DNA of 64,000 nt. Source: CAZTHK01 sp964613215 (GTDB lineage Bacteria; Krumholzibacteriota; Krumholzibacteriia; Krumholzibacteriales; CAZTHK01). Positions 43,930 through 54,144 of this stretch are shown here, piece by piece. The notes below the pieces were generated by a model that saw only the letters and a list, made by a program, of their open reading frames with translations, did no database searches and was not told the DNA's origin. Position 1 is the stretch's first letter; the number at the start of each line of letters is the position of its first letter. The stretch lies in assembly GCA_964613215.1 (NCBI GenBank), contig CAZTHK010000013.1:1-64000 (forward strand), written 5' to 3'. A program made the translations under genes and the position numbers.

Positions 43930-44817
43930 CTACTCCACAACAGGTTTTATCTCCTGTCCGAATACTTCGGATGCGAATCCGGCGTAACGCTCTATGTTCT
44001 GCTTGAACCAGGGGGGATGGCTCTTCTGAATCTTACCTGTTATATAGTAGCCTATTGCCATCATCGCTCCGTAGCCGGCATTCTCCGGCAGGGGGACGAA
44101 GAAGCGGTCCTCCCCGAATTTATCATTCTCCCGTCCGAAGCTGATGAAAAGCTCATTGGAGGGAACCACGGTAACGGCATGCTTCATGTATTCGAATGTC
44201 TCCACATCCCTGGCTATCTTCCTTCCGAACAGTTCTATGAATTTTACCTGAAGCATTCTGACTATCCCCCCGAACTTCTCCGGCACAATCAGAAAATACC
44301 CCCGGTACTTTCCGAAATCGGGAAAGTCCAGATGGTCTATACTGTTTCTGATAAAGGAAAGAATTTCTCCCGGGTCCTCACCGGTGGCGCCCAGGATGAA
44401 GCCCATATAGGTGGAGGTGTTGTAGGTATATGGCTCCGCATTCTTCGGGAATACGTGGCTTCGGTGGGCATGTTCCATGGCCAGGGCATCCCGGTTATTG
44501 GTCAGCAGGACCACCTCCTTATCCATCTCCCTGGCCTTCTTTGCGATAACCGGAGCATGCTTTCCCCCGGAAGCGGATATCAGGATCACCCCGTCGATGC
44601 CGGGGATGTTCTCCAGTTTCATATCAAAATTGCTCTCATCAGCGAATACCGCATCACTCTTCTCGAATATTATCCTTCCGGTGGCGGCGGCGTTTCCCGA
44701 TCCTACCACCATGGGCCTGTCGAAGTCGAAACTGAGTCGGGGCAGTTGCTCCCGGGCAAAGAGATTCAGGGCATTGATAACACATTCATCCAGGTCGATC
44801 AGCTGTAACTGGTTCAT
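43930..44817 (-). CDS. SIS-domain sugar-phosphate-binding protein
   Basis: 295 residues from MNQLQLIDLDECVINALNLF, preceded by GGAGGAAAG; an ATG five codons earlier includes that site. The SIS fold shows in PMVVGSGNAAATGRIIFE, GVILISASGGKHAPVIAKKA and KEVVLLTNNRDALAM. The C-terminal part includes VKFIELFGRKIARDVETFEY and AVTVVPSNELFISFG. SIS proteins isomerise or sense phosphosugars. This one resembles phosphoglucose/phosphomannose isomerase-like members, but the exact reaction is not determined. The 270 bases upstream hold no gene. Confidence 0.75.
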   Translation of the reverse strand: MNQLQLIDLDECVINALNLFAREQLPRLSFDFDRPMVVGSGNAAATGRIIFEKSDAVFADESNFDMKLENIPGIDGVILISASGGKHAPVIAKKAREMDKEVVLLTNNRDALAMEHAHRSHVFPKNAEPYTYNTSTYMGFILGATGEDPGEILSFIRNSIDHLDFPDFGKYRGYFLIVPEKFGGIVRMLQVKFIELFGRKIARDVETFEYMKHAVTVVPSNELFISFGRENDKFGEDRFFVPLPENAGYGAMMAIGYYITGKIQKSHPPWFKQNIERYAGFASEVFGQEIKPVVE

Positions 44818-45088
44818 TCTTTCCTCCTCCATCCGGCTGTATCAGGTTCAGGATACATTACAGCGCAATGTTGATCTGCGGCGGCATTGCATATGCTGAT
44901 TGGAGCGGAGGAGTTTCTCTCGCAACTTAATCAGCACAAATACAACATATCATGACAGAGTGGTGAAAATTAATAAGAAAATGAATCTTATTTCAAATAA
45001 CCCGCAGGCCGGAATACCACTGGCCGGTCCCCCTGTATCTTCGTGACATTGAATCCGGAAACAGGATGGATATTGCCCATGTAATGAT

Positions 45089-48000
45089 CTATTCCCCTGT
45101 TACGGTAAATGATACCGACATGCTGGCTCCCCGGGGACAGCTGTCACCCATGCTGCCGCATGCCAGCGATCCGATGGTCCGGCCATTCTCCATTACCAGC
45201 AGGGTGAAAGTTCCAATGTTATCGGGGGCTACGACGATATGAACGGTAGCGGTGTAGGTTCCGGCGGCCATATTCAGGCCGAACTTTCTCAGGCCCCCGG
45301 CCGGAGTGGATCCCAGCCTTCCGAATCCGCTTACCGAAAGGTCGAATACATCATCCTTGAGGTTGCCCGAGTCGAAAAGAACCATGGTAATGTTATATCC
45401 GGCCAGGGCATCTATGTTCTCATCCTGCAGGCCGTTGGAGTCGTTATCCACCCCGTCTCCCGGAACCTCCGTCATGGAACCTCCATCCTGCATCATATCG
45501 GGATCCATCTCATCCTGGGTATAGCGTTCGCCGTTCTGCTCTATCTCATCCTGGTCGCAACCGTATTCATCCAGCCTTCCCTGCATGGAAGCAAGGCGGC
45601 TCTCCGCCCGGGAACGCTTGTGCCCAAGATCTGCTATAGCGGATATAAGCGCTTTGGTGGAATAGCCGGACTCCGCCGCCCCGGAAGCTTCTTCGGGGCA
45701 GAAGGCTGCGGAGGCCAGTATTTCGGTGCTGAGATCGGCTGCCTGATCAACCACCGAGGTCAGTTCCCCCGCTGTCCGGCTGGCTCCCGCATAGCAGTAT
45801 GCTATCATCCCGTTGTTGCATGGCTCGGCGGCCCGGTCGTCCAGCTCCTTTTCAAATTTGCCGGCATAGCTCAGAAAGTCGGAGTAGGCTGAATTGCCTG
45901 CCGAAACCAGTGTCTGCATCTTCCCGTGGAGGCCCGGAATATCCAGTAGCTGGCAGAGTTCTTCGTCCTCGCCTGTCATAGCATCGACCGCATCGTCGAG
46001 ATCGGGTTCTTCATCCTCTTCTGTCTCTTCTACGGTAATATTTGCGCTAACGGACTTTCCTCCATATGAGGCAGTCACGGTGAATTCTCCCGGCTCCGGG
46101 GATGAGAAACGGGGTCCCGGTGAACCGGTGAAACTGGCCAGAGAGGTAACATCCCTGGTATCTGTCTCATCCAGGGTGGCGGTTACGGTGAAGTCGACCG
46201 GCTCATCTGTCTCCACGGTGGCGCCGGCCGGGGAGATGGTGAGTTTGTCTATATCCTTTACTCTGACCGTGGCGCTGGAGCTCTTGCCCCCGAAGGAGGC
46301 GGTTACGGTATATTCACCCGGGCGGGAGGCGGTATACACACCACCGGGCGCTCCGGTGAAGGCAGCCTGTTCGGTGACTTCGGTGATGGTTCCGTCGTCG
46401 AATATAGCTGCCACCATAAAGCTTGCGGTTTCACCCGGGCTGAGGGTTGTCTCCACGGGATCGATATTTATTTCCCTGGGACCGATTACGGTGACAGAGG
46501 CAGAGGCGCTTTTCCCCGCGTAGGTTGCCGTAACAGTGAAATCTCCCGTCTCCACGGCGGTGAAGACTCCACCCTCCGCACCGGTGAAGGAGGCCAGTCC
46601 GGTTACATCTTCCCGGGTTTTACTGCCTGTTTTGGGATTGATGCATTCGGCGGTTACGGTGAATTCAACATTTTCAGTCAGTTTCACCTTAGCGGTGGCG
46701 GGGGTAATGGTTATATCCCCCGTCTCCAGTACTACTATCTCGGCGGAGCCGGTGGCGCCGTAGTATTCGGCATTCAGTACACCCACTCCCGGTTCCCCGG
46801 CAGTAAAGGCCGGGGCGCTGGCTATGCCGCTGCAGGTGGCCCTGCCGGTGACATCGGAGGTGGTCCCATCCTCGAATTCGGCCGTTATGGTAAAGGAAAC
46901 CGTTTCGCCGGGTTTGACCGTGGCGGAGGCGGGGCTGAAGACCAGCCTTTCAGCTCCCACTACCATGATGCTGCATCCTCCGCTGACCCCGAAGTATTCT
47001 ATTTCAAACAGAATTTCGCCCGCCTCACCGGCGGTCAGTACATTGCCGGTGGCAAAGGGCCAGTTAACCTCTGAAGTAACATCCCGGGTGGTGCCGTCTT
47101 CATATCCGGCCGCAGCTGAGAAGGTTACACTCTCCCCGATCTTAACCTTGCCTCCGCAGGGTGATATGGTTATGCCGGAAGGCTCCATTACTGTGATACT
47201 GCCGGCTGCCTCGAAATCGCGGTAACTGGCTGTGAAGTTGATATCGCCCGGTTCTTCGGCGGTGAATGAGGCCCCTGCAAAGATATCCGGGAAGGTGGCC
47301 AGGGCAGTGATATCCTCCCTCTCACCCTCCCCGTATACGGCAATGAGCCGGAAGGTGACACTTTCGCCCACCTTCAGGGACACATCCGCAGGCTCCAGGA
47401 TAACCTCCCGGGGTTCTTTCACAGTAACAGTAGCGGTGGCTTCCGCCCCTCCGTATTCCACCCGGAATTCCAGCTGGCCGCTCTCCTCCGGGGTGTAGGT
47501 GGGACCCTGGAAGGTTCCCGGGAACTCTACCAGCGAGGTAACATTGAGTTTTTCTTCATCCGTAGTGGTTGCCATTACCTGGAAGGTAACCGATTGGCCA
47601 AGCTTAATCTCTGCTGATGCCGGGGTAATGGTCAGCTCGCTGACATCATCTTCCAGGAATTCCTCTGCCGCCTGGATGGCGGCCATTATGACCTCCGCAT
47701 CTGAAATGATGGCCTTGAGCTCAGCATATGCACGGCGGGCTTTGATATATGCTGCCGCCTCTGCCTGTTCCGCCTTGCGCCGGTAGTAGGTTTTCAGCGT
47801 CTGGTGAACGTAGTACTGGTAGTACCTGGCTGCGAATTTATCCTTGAGGGTGCGTTCGGCCAGAGCGGGAGCGGTCTGGATACCGGCCTTTCCATGGTAT
47901 TCCGCTGCGTTGGCGTAAGGGCTGTCCCAGAATTCGTACAGTCTCCTCTCCACCGCAGCATAGCCTCCACTTTCCGATAATGAGGCCCACGAATTATCCC

Positions 48001-48715
48001 CCTGTACCAGTTTGGGATATTTCTGGTTCAGATAGGAGCTGTATGCCTCCCACCAGTATGCGCCGTACTGTCCCTTCGCTTCCGCCATGAATTTCTTCAG
48101 GGCGGTGCCGATAACAGCCGGTCCCAGCATGGCCATCCCCATGGCCTTTCCGCCATACTCGCTTATAATATGACCCTGCACCAGATTGACCGTTCCCTCT
48201 ATGGCGGAGAGCTTCTTCATATCGTCCCCCTCAATACCGGCCTTTATATCGCGCATGATGGAAATTACCTGGAGGCCGTTGGAGATGTTGGTCATGGCCG
48301 GCGCAAGCCTTGAGGTTATGGGGACCCGGCGGTTGGTATTCACTATCTCCCTGACCTTCTCTATACGGTACCCCCCCATAAGCCCTATGTGCATGTCCCA
48401 CTTCTGCTTGGGCACATCCATTATTGCCTGGACATTTTTGGTATAGTGACCGCCGGAGAATTTGTCGATGAAATCGAAGATGGTTTTGGAGACACCGAAG
48501 GCTTTGGAATGAGTCAGGAAAAGATCCTTGGCTTCGGAGTTGTTTTGTATCTTCTTTGCTCCCTCCCGGATATCCGGTATGGAGAGGACCCTGTCGGGGT
48601 CGAAATCTTCAGCCGGGCTGCCGGTGGCAGATAGTATCACCACCGCCAGCCAGATGGATGCGGTGATGTATCTTCTGATTGCTGATTTTCTTTTTAGTTG
48701 GCTAATTCTTTTCAC
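45089..48715 (-). CDS. Large secreted protein with seven Ig-like repeats
   Basis: 1208 residues from a GTG with GAGGAG upstream. A signal peptide (ends SPAEDF) precedes an N-terminal helical domain of ~340 residues of unknown fold. Then come seven tandem bacterial Ig-like repeats of ~80 residues (about 360-920), each opening like LTITPASAEIKLGQSVTF and closing with YGG-ATV strands. A cysteine-containing helical segment follows (about 930-1080), then a calcium-loop-like PGDGVDNDSNGLQDE and a C-terminal beta domain. Likely an adhesin or surface stalk. It follows the barrel-protein gene by 30 nt, so the pair is co-transcribed. Confidence 0.85.
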   Translation of the reverse strand: MKRISQLKRKSAIRRYITASIWLAVVILSATGSPAEDFDPDRVLSIPDIREGAKKIQNNSEAKDLFLTHSKAFGVSKTIFDFIDKFSGGHYTKNVQAIMDVPKQKWDMHIGLMGGYRIEKVREIVNTNRRVPITSRLAPAMTNISNGLQVISIMRDIKAGIEGDDMKKLSAIEGTVNLVQGHIISEYGGKAMGMAMLGPAVIGTALKKFMAEAKGQYGAYWWEAYSSYLNQKYPKLVQGDNSWASLSESGGYAAVERRLYEFWDSPYANAAEYHGKAGIQTAPALAERTLKDKFAARYYQYYVHQTLKTYYRRKAEQAEAAAYIKARRAYAELKAIISDAEVIMAAIQAAEEFLEDDVSELTITPASAEIKLGQSVTFQVMATTTDEEKLNVTSLVEFPGTFQGPTYTPEESGQLEFRVEYGGAEATATVTVKEPREVILEPADVSLKVGESVTFRLIAVYGEGEREDITALATFPDIFAGASFTAEEPGDINFTASYRDFEAAGSITVMEPSGITISPCGGKVKIGESVTFSAAAGYEDGTTRDVTSEVNWPFATGNVLTAGEAGEILFEIEYFGVSGGCSIMVVGAERLVFSPASATVKPGETVSFTITAEFEDGTTSDVTGRATCSGIASAPAFTAGEPGVGVLNAEYYGATGSAEIVVLETGDITITPATAKVKLTENVEFTVTAECINPKTGSKTREDVTGLASFTGAEGGVFTAVETGDFTVTATYAGKSASASVTVIGPREINIDPVETTLSPGETASFMVAAIFDDGTITEVTEQAAFTGAPGGVYTASRPGEYTVTASFGGKSSSATVRVKDIDKLTISPAGATVETDEPVDFTVTATLDETDTRDVTSLASFTGSPGPRFSSPEPGEFTVTASYGGKSVSANITVEETEEDEEPDLDDAVDAMTGEDEELCQLLDIPGLHGKMQTLVSAGNSAYSDFLSYAGKFEKELDDRAAEPCNNGMIAYCYAGASRTAGELTSVVDQAADLSTEILASAAFCPEEASGAAESGYSTKALISAIADLGHKRSRAESRLASMQGRLDEYGCDQDEIEQNGERYTQDEMDPDMMQDGGSMTEVPGDGVDNDSNGLQDENIDALAGYNITMVLFDSGNLKDDVFDLSVSGFGRLGSTPAGGLRKFGLNMAAGTYTATVHIVVAPDNIGTFTLLVMENGRTIGSLACGSMGDSCPRGASMSVSFTVTGE

Positions 48716-48745
48716 ATTGCTCTCCTCGAATGCGAAATCCGCCGG

Positions 48746-50878
48746 TTAGTTGAACCGGTAGCGGAGTCCGGCGAACATGGTGAATCTGGTGTTTTCCGTG
48801 ACCGGGTCCCTGCTGATTTCTTCATTCATATCTGTCTTTATCTGATAGGTCTTTGCCCTTGCCGAAAGCTCCAGGGAGCTGGTTATGGGAACCTGCAGCG
48901 AAGCATTCAACTGAAAGGTGGTGGGATGGCGTTCCATGGTTTCACCATATATCACGTTTCCGAATTCATCCACACTTTCTATTTCGCTGTTGTAGACATG
49001 CCCGTATTCATAGAGAAAAGCCAGAGTCAGGTTGATACGGTGGGGTAGTATGAAACGTCCCTCCGCGCTGCCTCCGTATCTGAAAAGATTCCCGTCGCGT
49101 TTGAGAAACTTCTCCCCCTTCGACACCAGGGTATGGAGGCCGAAGGTGGGACCGATCCGGAGGTTTTTGATGATTACACCGAATTTGCCGTATACATCCA
49201 GGACATGAGGCCTGACCGCGGTGGAATCAGTATCCTCGCCGGGGCTGTGACGGAATTTGAAGAAGGTGGAAATATTTCCATAAAGTCCGGTGGAGGAGCC
49301 CCCTGCATCCAGGCGGAGGTCGGTGAAACTGGATTCATTGTTTTCCGGAAATATGCTGGTGTAAAAAGCTGCGGAGACCCGCTTGCTGGTAACCCCCGTC
49401 CGGCTCAGGGAATAACGGCCCCTGGCCTGGAGGTAGGTGGACACTTCATTATCCGGAAACTGCTTGTAGAACAGGCCCAGAGATTTGAGCTTTCGCTTGC
49501 CCCCGGCGAAACTGCTGCTGGCAATTCCCATGGTGGCCTTATTGTAGCTTTTCAATCCTGCATCCTGGTAATTAAGCATCTCATAAGAACCGGTGAATCT
49601 GAATTTTCCCTCCCCCCGGTGTCTGATATAGGAGAAAGAGGGAACCAGGTGAACAAACTTGTGGAATGAAGCGTCACTGGTTTCGAAGTTGGAGTCGAGC
49701 CTTAACAGATAGTCCGATCCCTGCCCGGATTTGAACCTGGCCTCTCCCCTGATCCGGTTGCTGGTGTAGTCGTCGCTGTCCGATTCGCTGTAGTTGTTGT
49801 TCATCAGGGTGTAGTCGATGAATACCGAGCGGTTGTCCGTATTTACCAGGTCGGCACGGGCCCCCAGGCTAAGCCGGCCGTAATCGTTCAGTTCGTTTAT
49901 CTTATCTGAATACTTATGATATCTGACCCTGGTAAGGATACCCATTCCCTCAGAGGGACGGTAACTGTAGGCGGCATTGAGATCGGTGGATCTGAAAGGG
50001 GTCTGCATTATCTCCCTGCGGCTGGAAAATCCGAACCGGACCCGGGAGGTTTCGTTGACAGTAAGGTTTCCGCCGAAAGCCACATTGCTGGTTCTTCCAT
50101 CCTCGGTTATGTTTTTCTGGTTTTCTCTTTTGGTGGTGAAGTCGCTGGAACCGAGCAGAATCTCTCCCCAGCCGGAGAAACGGTATTCCAGCCTTCTTTC
50201 TTCACCGGGAGGGGGTGTATAACCATGTATGTATTTATTGTAGAAGAAGGTGGCGTAGCCGGTGTATTTCTGGATCTTTTTATAGGAGGCGATCATGTCT
50301 TCCCATTTATCCGGACTGGAAACTCCCGGCGGTTTGCCCGATTGGTCGATGTAACCGGAGGCGATCCTGTCTGCCCTGATCTTCAGCTCCTCGATCATAC
50401 CGTAGAGCTGTTCGGCCACCTGCATGTATTTTTTTATTTCACCCCGGTCAAGCCCCTCGAAGGACAACCCCTCCACTTTGCGGTCTTCGGCGAAAACCTG
50501 CACACATGATGCCGGAATCCATCCGTCCCGTCCATCCTGCAGCCTGATGCGGTAGAATTCATCCTCCCTTTCCAGCAGCTCGAACTGATCGTTTATGCCA
50601 GGGGCAAGAAGCACCCGGGAGGATTGATCCGTGCTTTCGTAAACATTGCATTCCCCTGTTATTAGTTTGACCGATTCTACCGTGGTATATTCCTCTACCA
50701 CCTCTTCGGATGGCCCCATTCTTTTGATGACCGAGAGCAGTGCCACCGATTTCTTCCGTATCTCTGCTTCGATGGTGGTTATCTTCTTGAGGTCATCATC
50801 AATACTGGCGGCCGGAAGGATTCGGGCCGGGAGGAGTAAACAGACCGTGGTAATCAGGAGCGAGAGCTTGTATTTCAA
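48746..50878 (-). CDS. SH3b-domain plus outer-membrane beta-barrel protein
   Basis: 710 residues from a TTG with AAGGAAA upstream. Signal peptide (ends LPAAS), a short helical coil (about 25-65), a bacterial SH3 domain (TGECNVYESTDQSSRVLLAP, DGRDGWIPASCVQVF), then about 480 residues of alternating strands (for example RYSLSRTGVTSKRVSAAFYT, PTTFQLNASLQVPITSSLEL) ending FTMFAGLRYRFN, the terminal aromatic of a barrel. It is predicted to sit in the outer membrane with the SH3 domain in the periplasm binding peptidoglycan. It may export or anchor the Ig-repeat protein encoded next. Confidence 0.78.
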   Translation of the reverse strand: MKYKLSLLITTVCLLLPARILPAASIDDDLKKITTIEAEIRKKSVALLSVIKRMGPSEEVVEEYTTVESVKLITGECNVYESTDQSSRVLLAPGINDQFELLEREDEFYRIRLQDGRDGWIPASCVQVFAEDRKVEGLSFEGLDRGEIKKYMQVAEQLYGMIEELKIRADRIASGYIDQSGKPPGVSSPDKWEDMIASYKKIQKYTGYATFFYNKYIHGYTPPPGEERRLEYRFSGWGEILLGSSDFTTKRENQKNITEDGRTSNVAFGGNLTVNETSRVRFGFSSRREIMQTPFRSTDLNAAYSYRPSEGMGILTRVRYHKYSDKINELNDYGRLSLGARADLVNTDNRSVFIDYTLMNNNYSESDSDDYTSNRIRGEARFKSGQGSDYLLRLDSNFETSDASFHKFVHLVPSFSYIRHRGEGKFRFTGSYEMLNYQDAGLKSYNKATMGIASSSFAGGKRKLKSLGLFYKQFPDNEVSTYLQARGRYSLSRTGVTSKRVSAAFYTSIFPENNESSFTDLRLDAGGSSTGLYGNISTFFKFRHSPGEDTDSTAVRPHVLDVYGKFGVIIKNLRIGPTFGLHTLVSKGEKFLKRDGNLFRYGGSAEGRFILPHRINLTLAFLYEYGHVYNSEIESVDEFGNVIYGETMERHPTTFQLNASLQVPITSSLELSARAKTYQIKTDMNEEISRDPVTENTRFTMFAGLRYRFN

Positions 50879-51490
50879 TACTTTTTCCTTATTTATTTAA
50901 TGGATTTTCTGCCCAGCCCGGATGAGGGATGTGCATAATGGCGGATATTATAAGGAATAAAGAAAATTATGTCAATGAAATAATTTGTGTAGTCCAGAAA
51001 TGGTGTAGTCTCCCTGTTTTTATTATACCGGTATTATTCCGGTGCCTGGTGTTTCAAAACTTTCTGGTAAAGGGAGGGGTGATGCGGGCGGGTTGACCTG
51101 TCAACGGAAAGAATATTTAGTCCGGTCATTATAATTTTGACGGATTGAGGTTAACAGTCAATTGATATGTTATTCTACGGAAAAGCGGGTTCCTCGATGT
51201 GGCGGCAATTACAAAAGATGCAGTGGAATAATGAGATAGGGAAGCAGCTTGTTAAGAGGCAGCCACCTGAGAACTTCTTCTCCAGGCGGGATTGTAGCAA
51301 AGCGGCTTCAGGAATCGGCAGCTGCTTTCCGGACTAATATATCAAATTCAGGGCTCCCGGGCGGATCGATGATATTTACCTTAACCGGTATGCAGCCGGT
51401 GGTGGCAGGATCCGGCGGGATAAATGGCAACGGGCCGGTATCACTCTCCGGCCCGTTTTGCCTTTCTGGTTCGATGGAGGGTTCTATAAG
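50879..51490. other. Intergenic region ending in a terminator
   Basis: No gene supported over 610 bases. An ACCGG...CCGGT hairpin lies near 51027, and a strong terminator is at 51430. The AT-rich stretch near 50935-51000 may contain the promoter of the SH3-barrel operon. Confidence 0.4.
51430..51460. terminator. Terminator downstream of the arginine-rich protein gene
   Basis: ACGGGCCGG and CCGGCCCGT form a perfect 9-bp stem with a 9-nt loop, followed by TTTTG on the plus strand and TTGCC on the minus strand. Its place just after the minus-strand gene suggests it ends that transcript. Confidence 0.6.
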
Positions 51491-51946
51491 TCACCGGATG
51501 ACTGCGCAGTGCCTTACCCTGATTGCAGCTCCCCGGTGATTGTGCAGCAGCTGGCCGCGAAGCAGGCGTCTCCAGCTTCGCCTGTGCATCGCGGTTCTCA
51601 CCACAGAGCGGGGCAACCGGAGGTATCTCCCAATTCTGTACCAGCTGTATCCGCAGCGTCTCAGTCTGTAGATTTCCCGCAGCGAAACCCCGGTATATCG
51701 GGCCAGCCGGATGGCTATGGCCCTGCTCCGGGCTGATACAGGGATACGTCGCCGGTATACAGGATAGCGTACCACCGTTAATCCGGACTGGTATGCCGGG
51801 GATACTCTGAGGGTGCGGATTACTTTGCCGGAGGATTTGATCGGTACCCTCCTGCGGATTCCCGCCCCGGCGTCCCCGGTCAGGCTAAGCCCGGCCATAA
51901 TGGTCAGGATGGTGAGGCCCACCAGCTGTTTTCTTATCTTTTTCAT
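51491..51946 (-). CDS. Arginine-rich secreted protein of unknown function
   Basis: 151 residues with AACAGGAGGTGTACC before the ATG and a clear signal peptide (MKKIRKQLVGLTILTIMAGL, cleaved near GDAGAG). The mature ~120 residues carry about 35 arginines and almost no acids, so the predicted pI is extreme. The pattern ARYTGVSLREIYRLRRCGYS WYRIGRYLRLPRSVVRTAMH (two adjoining stretches) looks like a helix-turn-helix-like unit in an exported protein. Possible roles are nucleic-acid or LPS binding or an antimicrobial factor; none is shown. The gene is monocistronic. Confidence 0.7.
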   Translation of the reverse strand: MKKIRKQLVGLTILTIMAGLSLTGDAGAGIRRRVPIKSSGKVIRTLRVSPAYQSGLTVVRYPVYRRRIPVSARSRAIAIRLARYTGVSLREIYRLRRCGYSWYRIGRYLRLPRSVVRTAMHRRSWRRLLRGQLLHNHRGAAIRVRHCAVIR

Positions 51947-52331
51947 GGTACACCTCCTGTTCTAAATCGCCCCCTGTGGCGTTTCTGTCAATTATTTCAG
52001 CATAATGTGTTCCCTTTATGCAGAAATAATGTATGCTTATGCAACTCAAGAGGTTAAGGGATTATGGATGCTCGGCTGGTTCTTGACCGGCTGGTCTATA
52101 CGGGAGAATGAATGTCCTGATTAAAGGACATTTAAGCTGATAACCGGGTATACCCTGATATTTATTGATCCGGTTGCCGGCAGTTCCGGGAATAATAATT
52201 ATGAAAGATCCCGGGCTGGTATGACCGGAGCATACACCGGCTGCGGGACCGGTTCCCCTATTTTAACGCGGCCATTACAGGTGAGCGGTGCAGGTACCCC
52301 TGCTTCTCTGAAGCCACCGGAGCTGCCATTT
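51947..52331. other. Intergenic region, no gene seen
   Basis: About 385 bases between two minus-strand genes. The part next to the arginine-rich gene is AT-rich with repeated GCATAA words and probably holds its promoter. Nothing else was recognised. Confidence 0.4.
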
Positions 52332-53267
52332 TCATCGGGTACCGGAGAAATATTTTGGAAAATCACCCCCTGACCGGGGAAGAGCTCGGCTCTCCCGGGA
52401 TATCATGAAGTGGAGTGCAAAGTAAAGCATAAGATACTGGACCAGCCCTCCCAGACCGGCAAACTGGGAGTGGTAGAATACGAATAACTGTGTAATGTAT
52501 ATGTTGATTAAAACCGACCTCTTGAACCATATGTAGGCCCTCAGGCGCGATTTTCTCAGAAACCATATGCCCACCCAGATGCAGGCCATACTGGCTGTGG
52601 ATGCAGCCATCTGGGCAGCCGAAACACCCGGTTCCGTGGCGGGCTGTTCCGTTACCGCTCTGATTACCGATATCAGACCGGTAATGCCTACCACGATAAA
52701 CCCGGCGGTAATAATGAGCTTGAACCATTTTTTGAGTACCAGCGATTTGTATGCGCCGGCCAGCCTTCGCTTCAGTCTGAAATAGAAATCGAGCTTGGAG
52801 CGGAGGGAGGAACCTGATTCAGGAAAGAAGCTTCTCATACTTCGGTTGATCTCTTCCTCCCTGGGATTTATTGGATGATTGCCCAACAGGGAGCGAGCGG
52901 CGAGGAATACCAGGATGAACAGGGTATAGATAATCATGGCGGCAGGTTTGAAAAAATAATCACTGTCATGTGAGACGAACTTTCCGATTTCGTCTATAAA
53001 GGTTCCGAATCCCAGTCCCGCCAGGAAGGCTCCGAACCTGCGCATAGCCGGATTCCACCAGATAAGCAGAATTATTACCGCAGCCAGCATCAGCAGGCCG
53101 CCCCAGAGCATGTGGGCGATATGCAGACTCTCTCCGCCGATACTGGGGTATCCGGTAAGTTTCAGGTAGGATCGAATAAACAGTATGGCAATTACTGCCG
53201 AAACCAGGAACAACTCAACGTTGTCCCAGGCTTCGCTGTCGCGTACCAGGTTGGATCTTCCGGTCAT
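52332..53267 (-). CDS. Multi-pass membrane protein of unknown function
   Basis: 311 residues with about eight hydrophobic segments. A conserved-looking core is GAFLAGLGFGTFIDEIGKFV followed by SDYFFKPAAMIIYTLFIL; the acidic pair in a TM helix could be functional. A central soluble, basic loop (SLRSKLDFYFRLKRRLAGAY) separates two membrane halves. I recall similar uncharacterised membrane proteins in several phyla but no assigned function. Confidence 0.65.
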   Translation of the reverse strand: MTGRSNLVRDSEAWDNVELFLVSAVIAILFIRSYLKLTGYPSIGGESLHIAHMLWGGLLMLAAVIILLIWWNPAMRRFGAFLAGLGFGTFIDEIGKFVSHDSDYFFKPAAMIIYTLFILVFLAARSLLGNHPINPREEEINRSMRSFFPESGSSLRSKLDFYFRLKRRLAGAYKSLVLKKWFKLIITAGFIVVGITGLISVIRAVTEQPATEPGVSAAQMAASTASMACIWVGIWFLRKSRLRAYIWFKRSVLINIYITQLFVFYHSQFAGLGGLVQYLMLYFALHFMISRESRALPRSGGDFPKYFSGTR

Positions 53268-53421
53268 TATAGAGAGGCGCCTTCTTTTTTATGGCCTTTA
53301 AAGAGCCTGGATGCATGTTCAATGATAAGGATGAGATTCCCCCTTGTCAATCTGTTGTCCCCTGAATACCCCGGGGCTGACCCCGGTTACATGGTACCGG
53401 TATCCGATCTTGCCCGCTGGT

Positions 53422-54144
53422 TCATCCGCCGGGATTATTTGCGTAATCTTCCGCCTCTATCTCCTGTCCGTCGCGGGCGGCCCTGGCAACCACTCCGTAT
53501 TCCCTTCCCAGAGCCTTTATTTTTCTCCGGGCTGAGGATATGTCACGGAAGAACCACTTCCCGAAATGGGCCAGCAGAATATGGCCGGCGAATCTGGAAA
53601 ACAGGCGGATCAGATCGGGTATTCCGGCATGCCCGTATATCCGGCCGGTTTCCCGGTCCCTCCGGATCATACCGTTCTTCCGGACAAAACTGCCGTCGGT
53701 GATCACCAGATCCAGATTCTCCAGATGATGGTGATACTCCTTGTTGATCCATATCATATCGCCGGTATAGCAGATGCGGTGTGTGCCGTCATCGATCACC
53801 AGGGCGGAGGAAGGGACCTTAAGGCTGTGGTGGGTGGGGATGGCCCGGATGTTATGATTTCCCAGCCGGAGATTCCGGGGTATGGTCCGGACTTTGACCT
53901 CACCGCGGTATTTCTCCGGTGCATACAGGGGTATGCTGGCCTTAAGCTCGTTGCCACTCCTTACGAAAAAGGCATGATCAGGATGAAGATGTGTAATAAT
54001 TACTGCATCCGGCTGCAGGTCCAGATATTCCCTCTCTCCCATATCCAGAAGTATGGAACCGTCCACCAGTACCCCGGATTGACGGCTGTGCCAGGGAGCG
54101 GTGTTCTCCACCTCTCCCAGGGTTCCCAGAATTTTCAGATGCAC
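53422..54144 (-). CDS. Metallo-beta-lactamase-fold hydrolase
   Basis: 240 residues. MBL signature THLHPDHAFF near residue 53, preceded by GSILLDMGEREYLDL. The second metal site includes HHSLK, ICYTGDMIWI and the final histidine in LLAHFGKW. The compact size and the short N-terminal strand MHLKILGTLGEVE fit the ribonuclease Z/phosphodiesterase-like or lactonase-like branch. Substrate unknown. It is likely cytoplasmic. Confidence 0.85.
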   Translation of the reverse strand: MHLKILGTLGEVENTAPWHSRQSGVLVDGSILLDMGEREYLDLQPDAVIITHLHPDHAFFVRSGNELKASIPLYAPEKYRGEVKVRTIPRNLRLGNHNIRAIPTHHSLKVPSSALVIDDGTHRICYTGDMIWINKEYHHHLENLDLVITDGSFVRKNGMIRRDRETGRIYGHAGIPDLIRLFSRFAGHILLAHFGKWFFRDISSARRKIKALGREYGVVARAARDGQEIEAEDYANNPGG

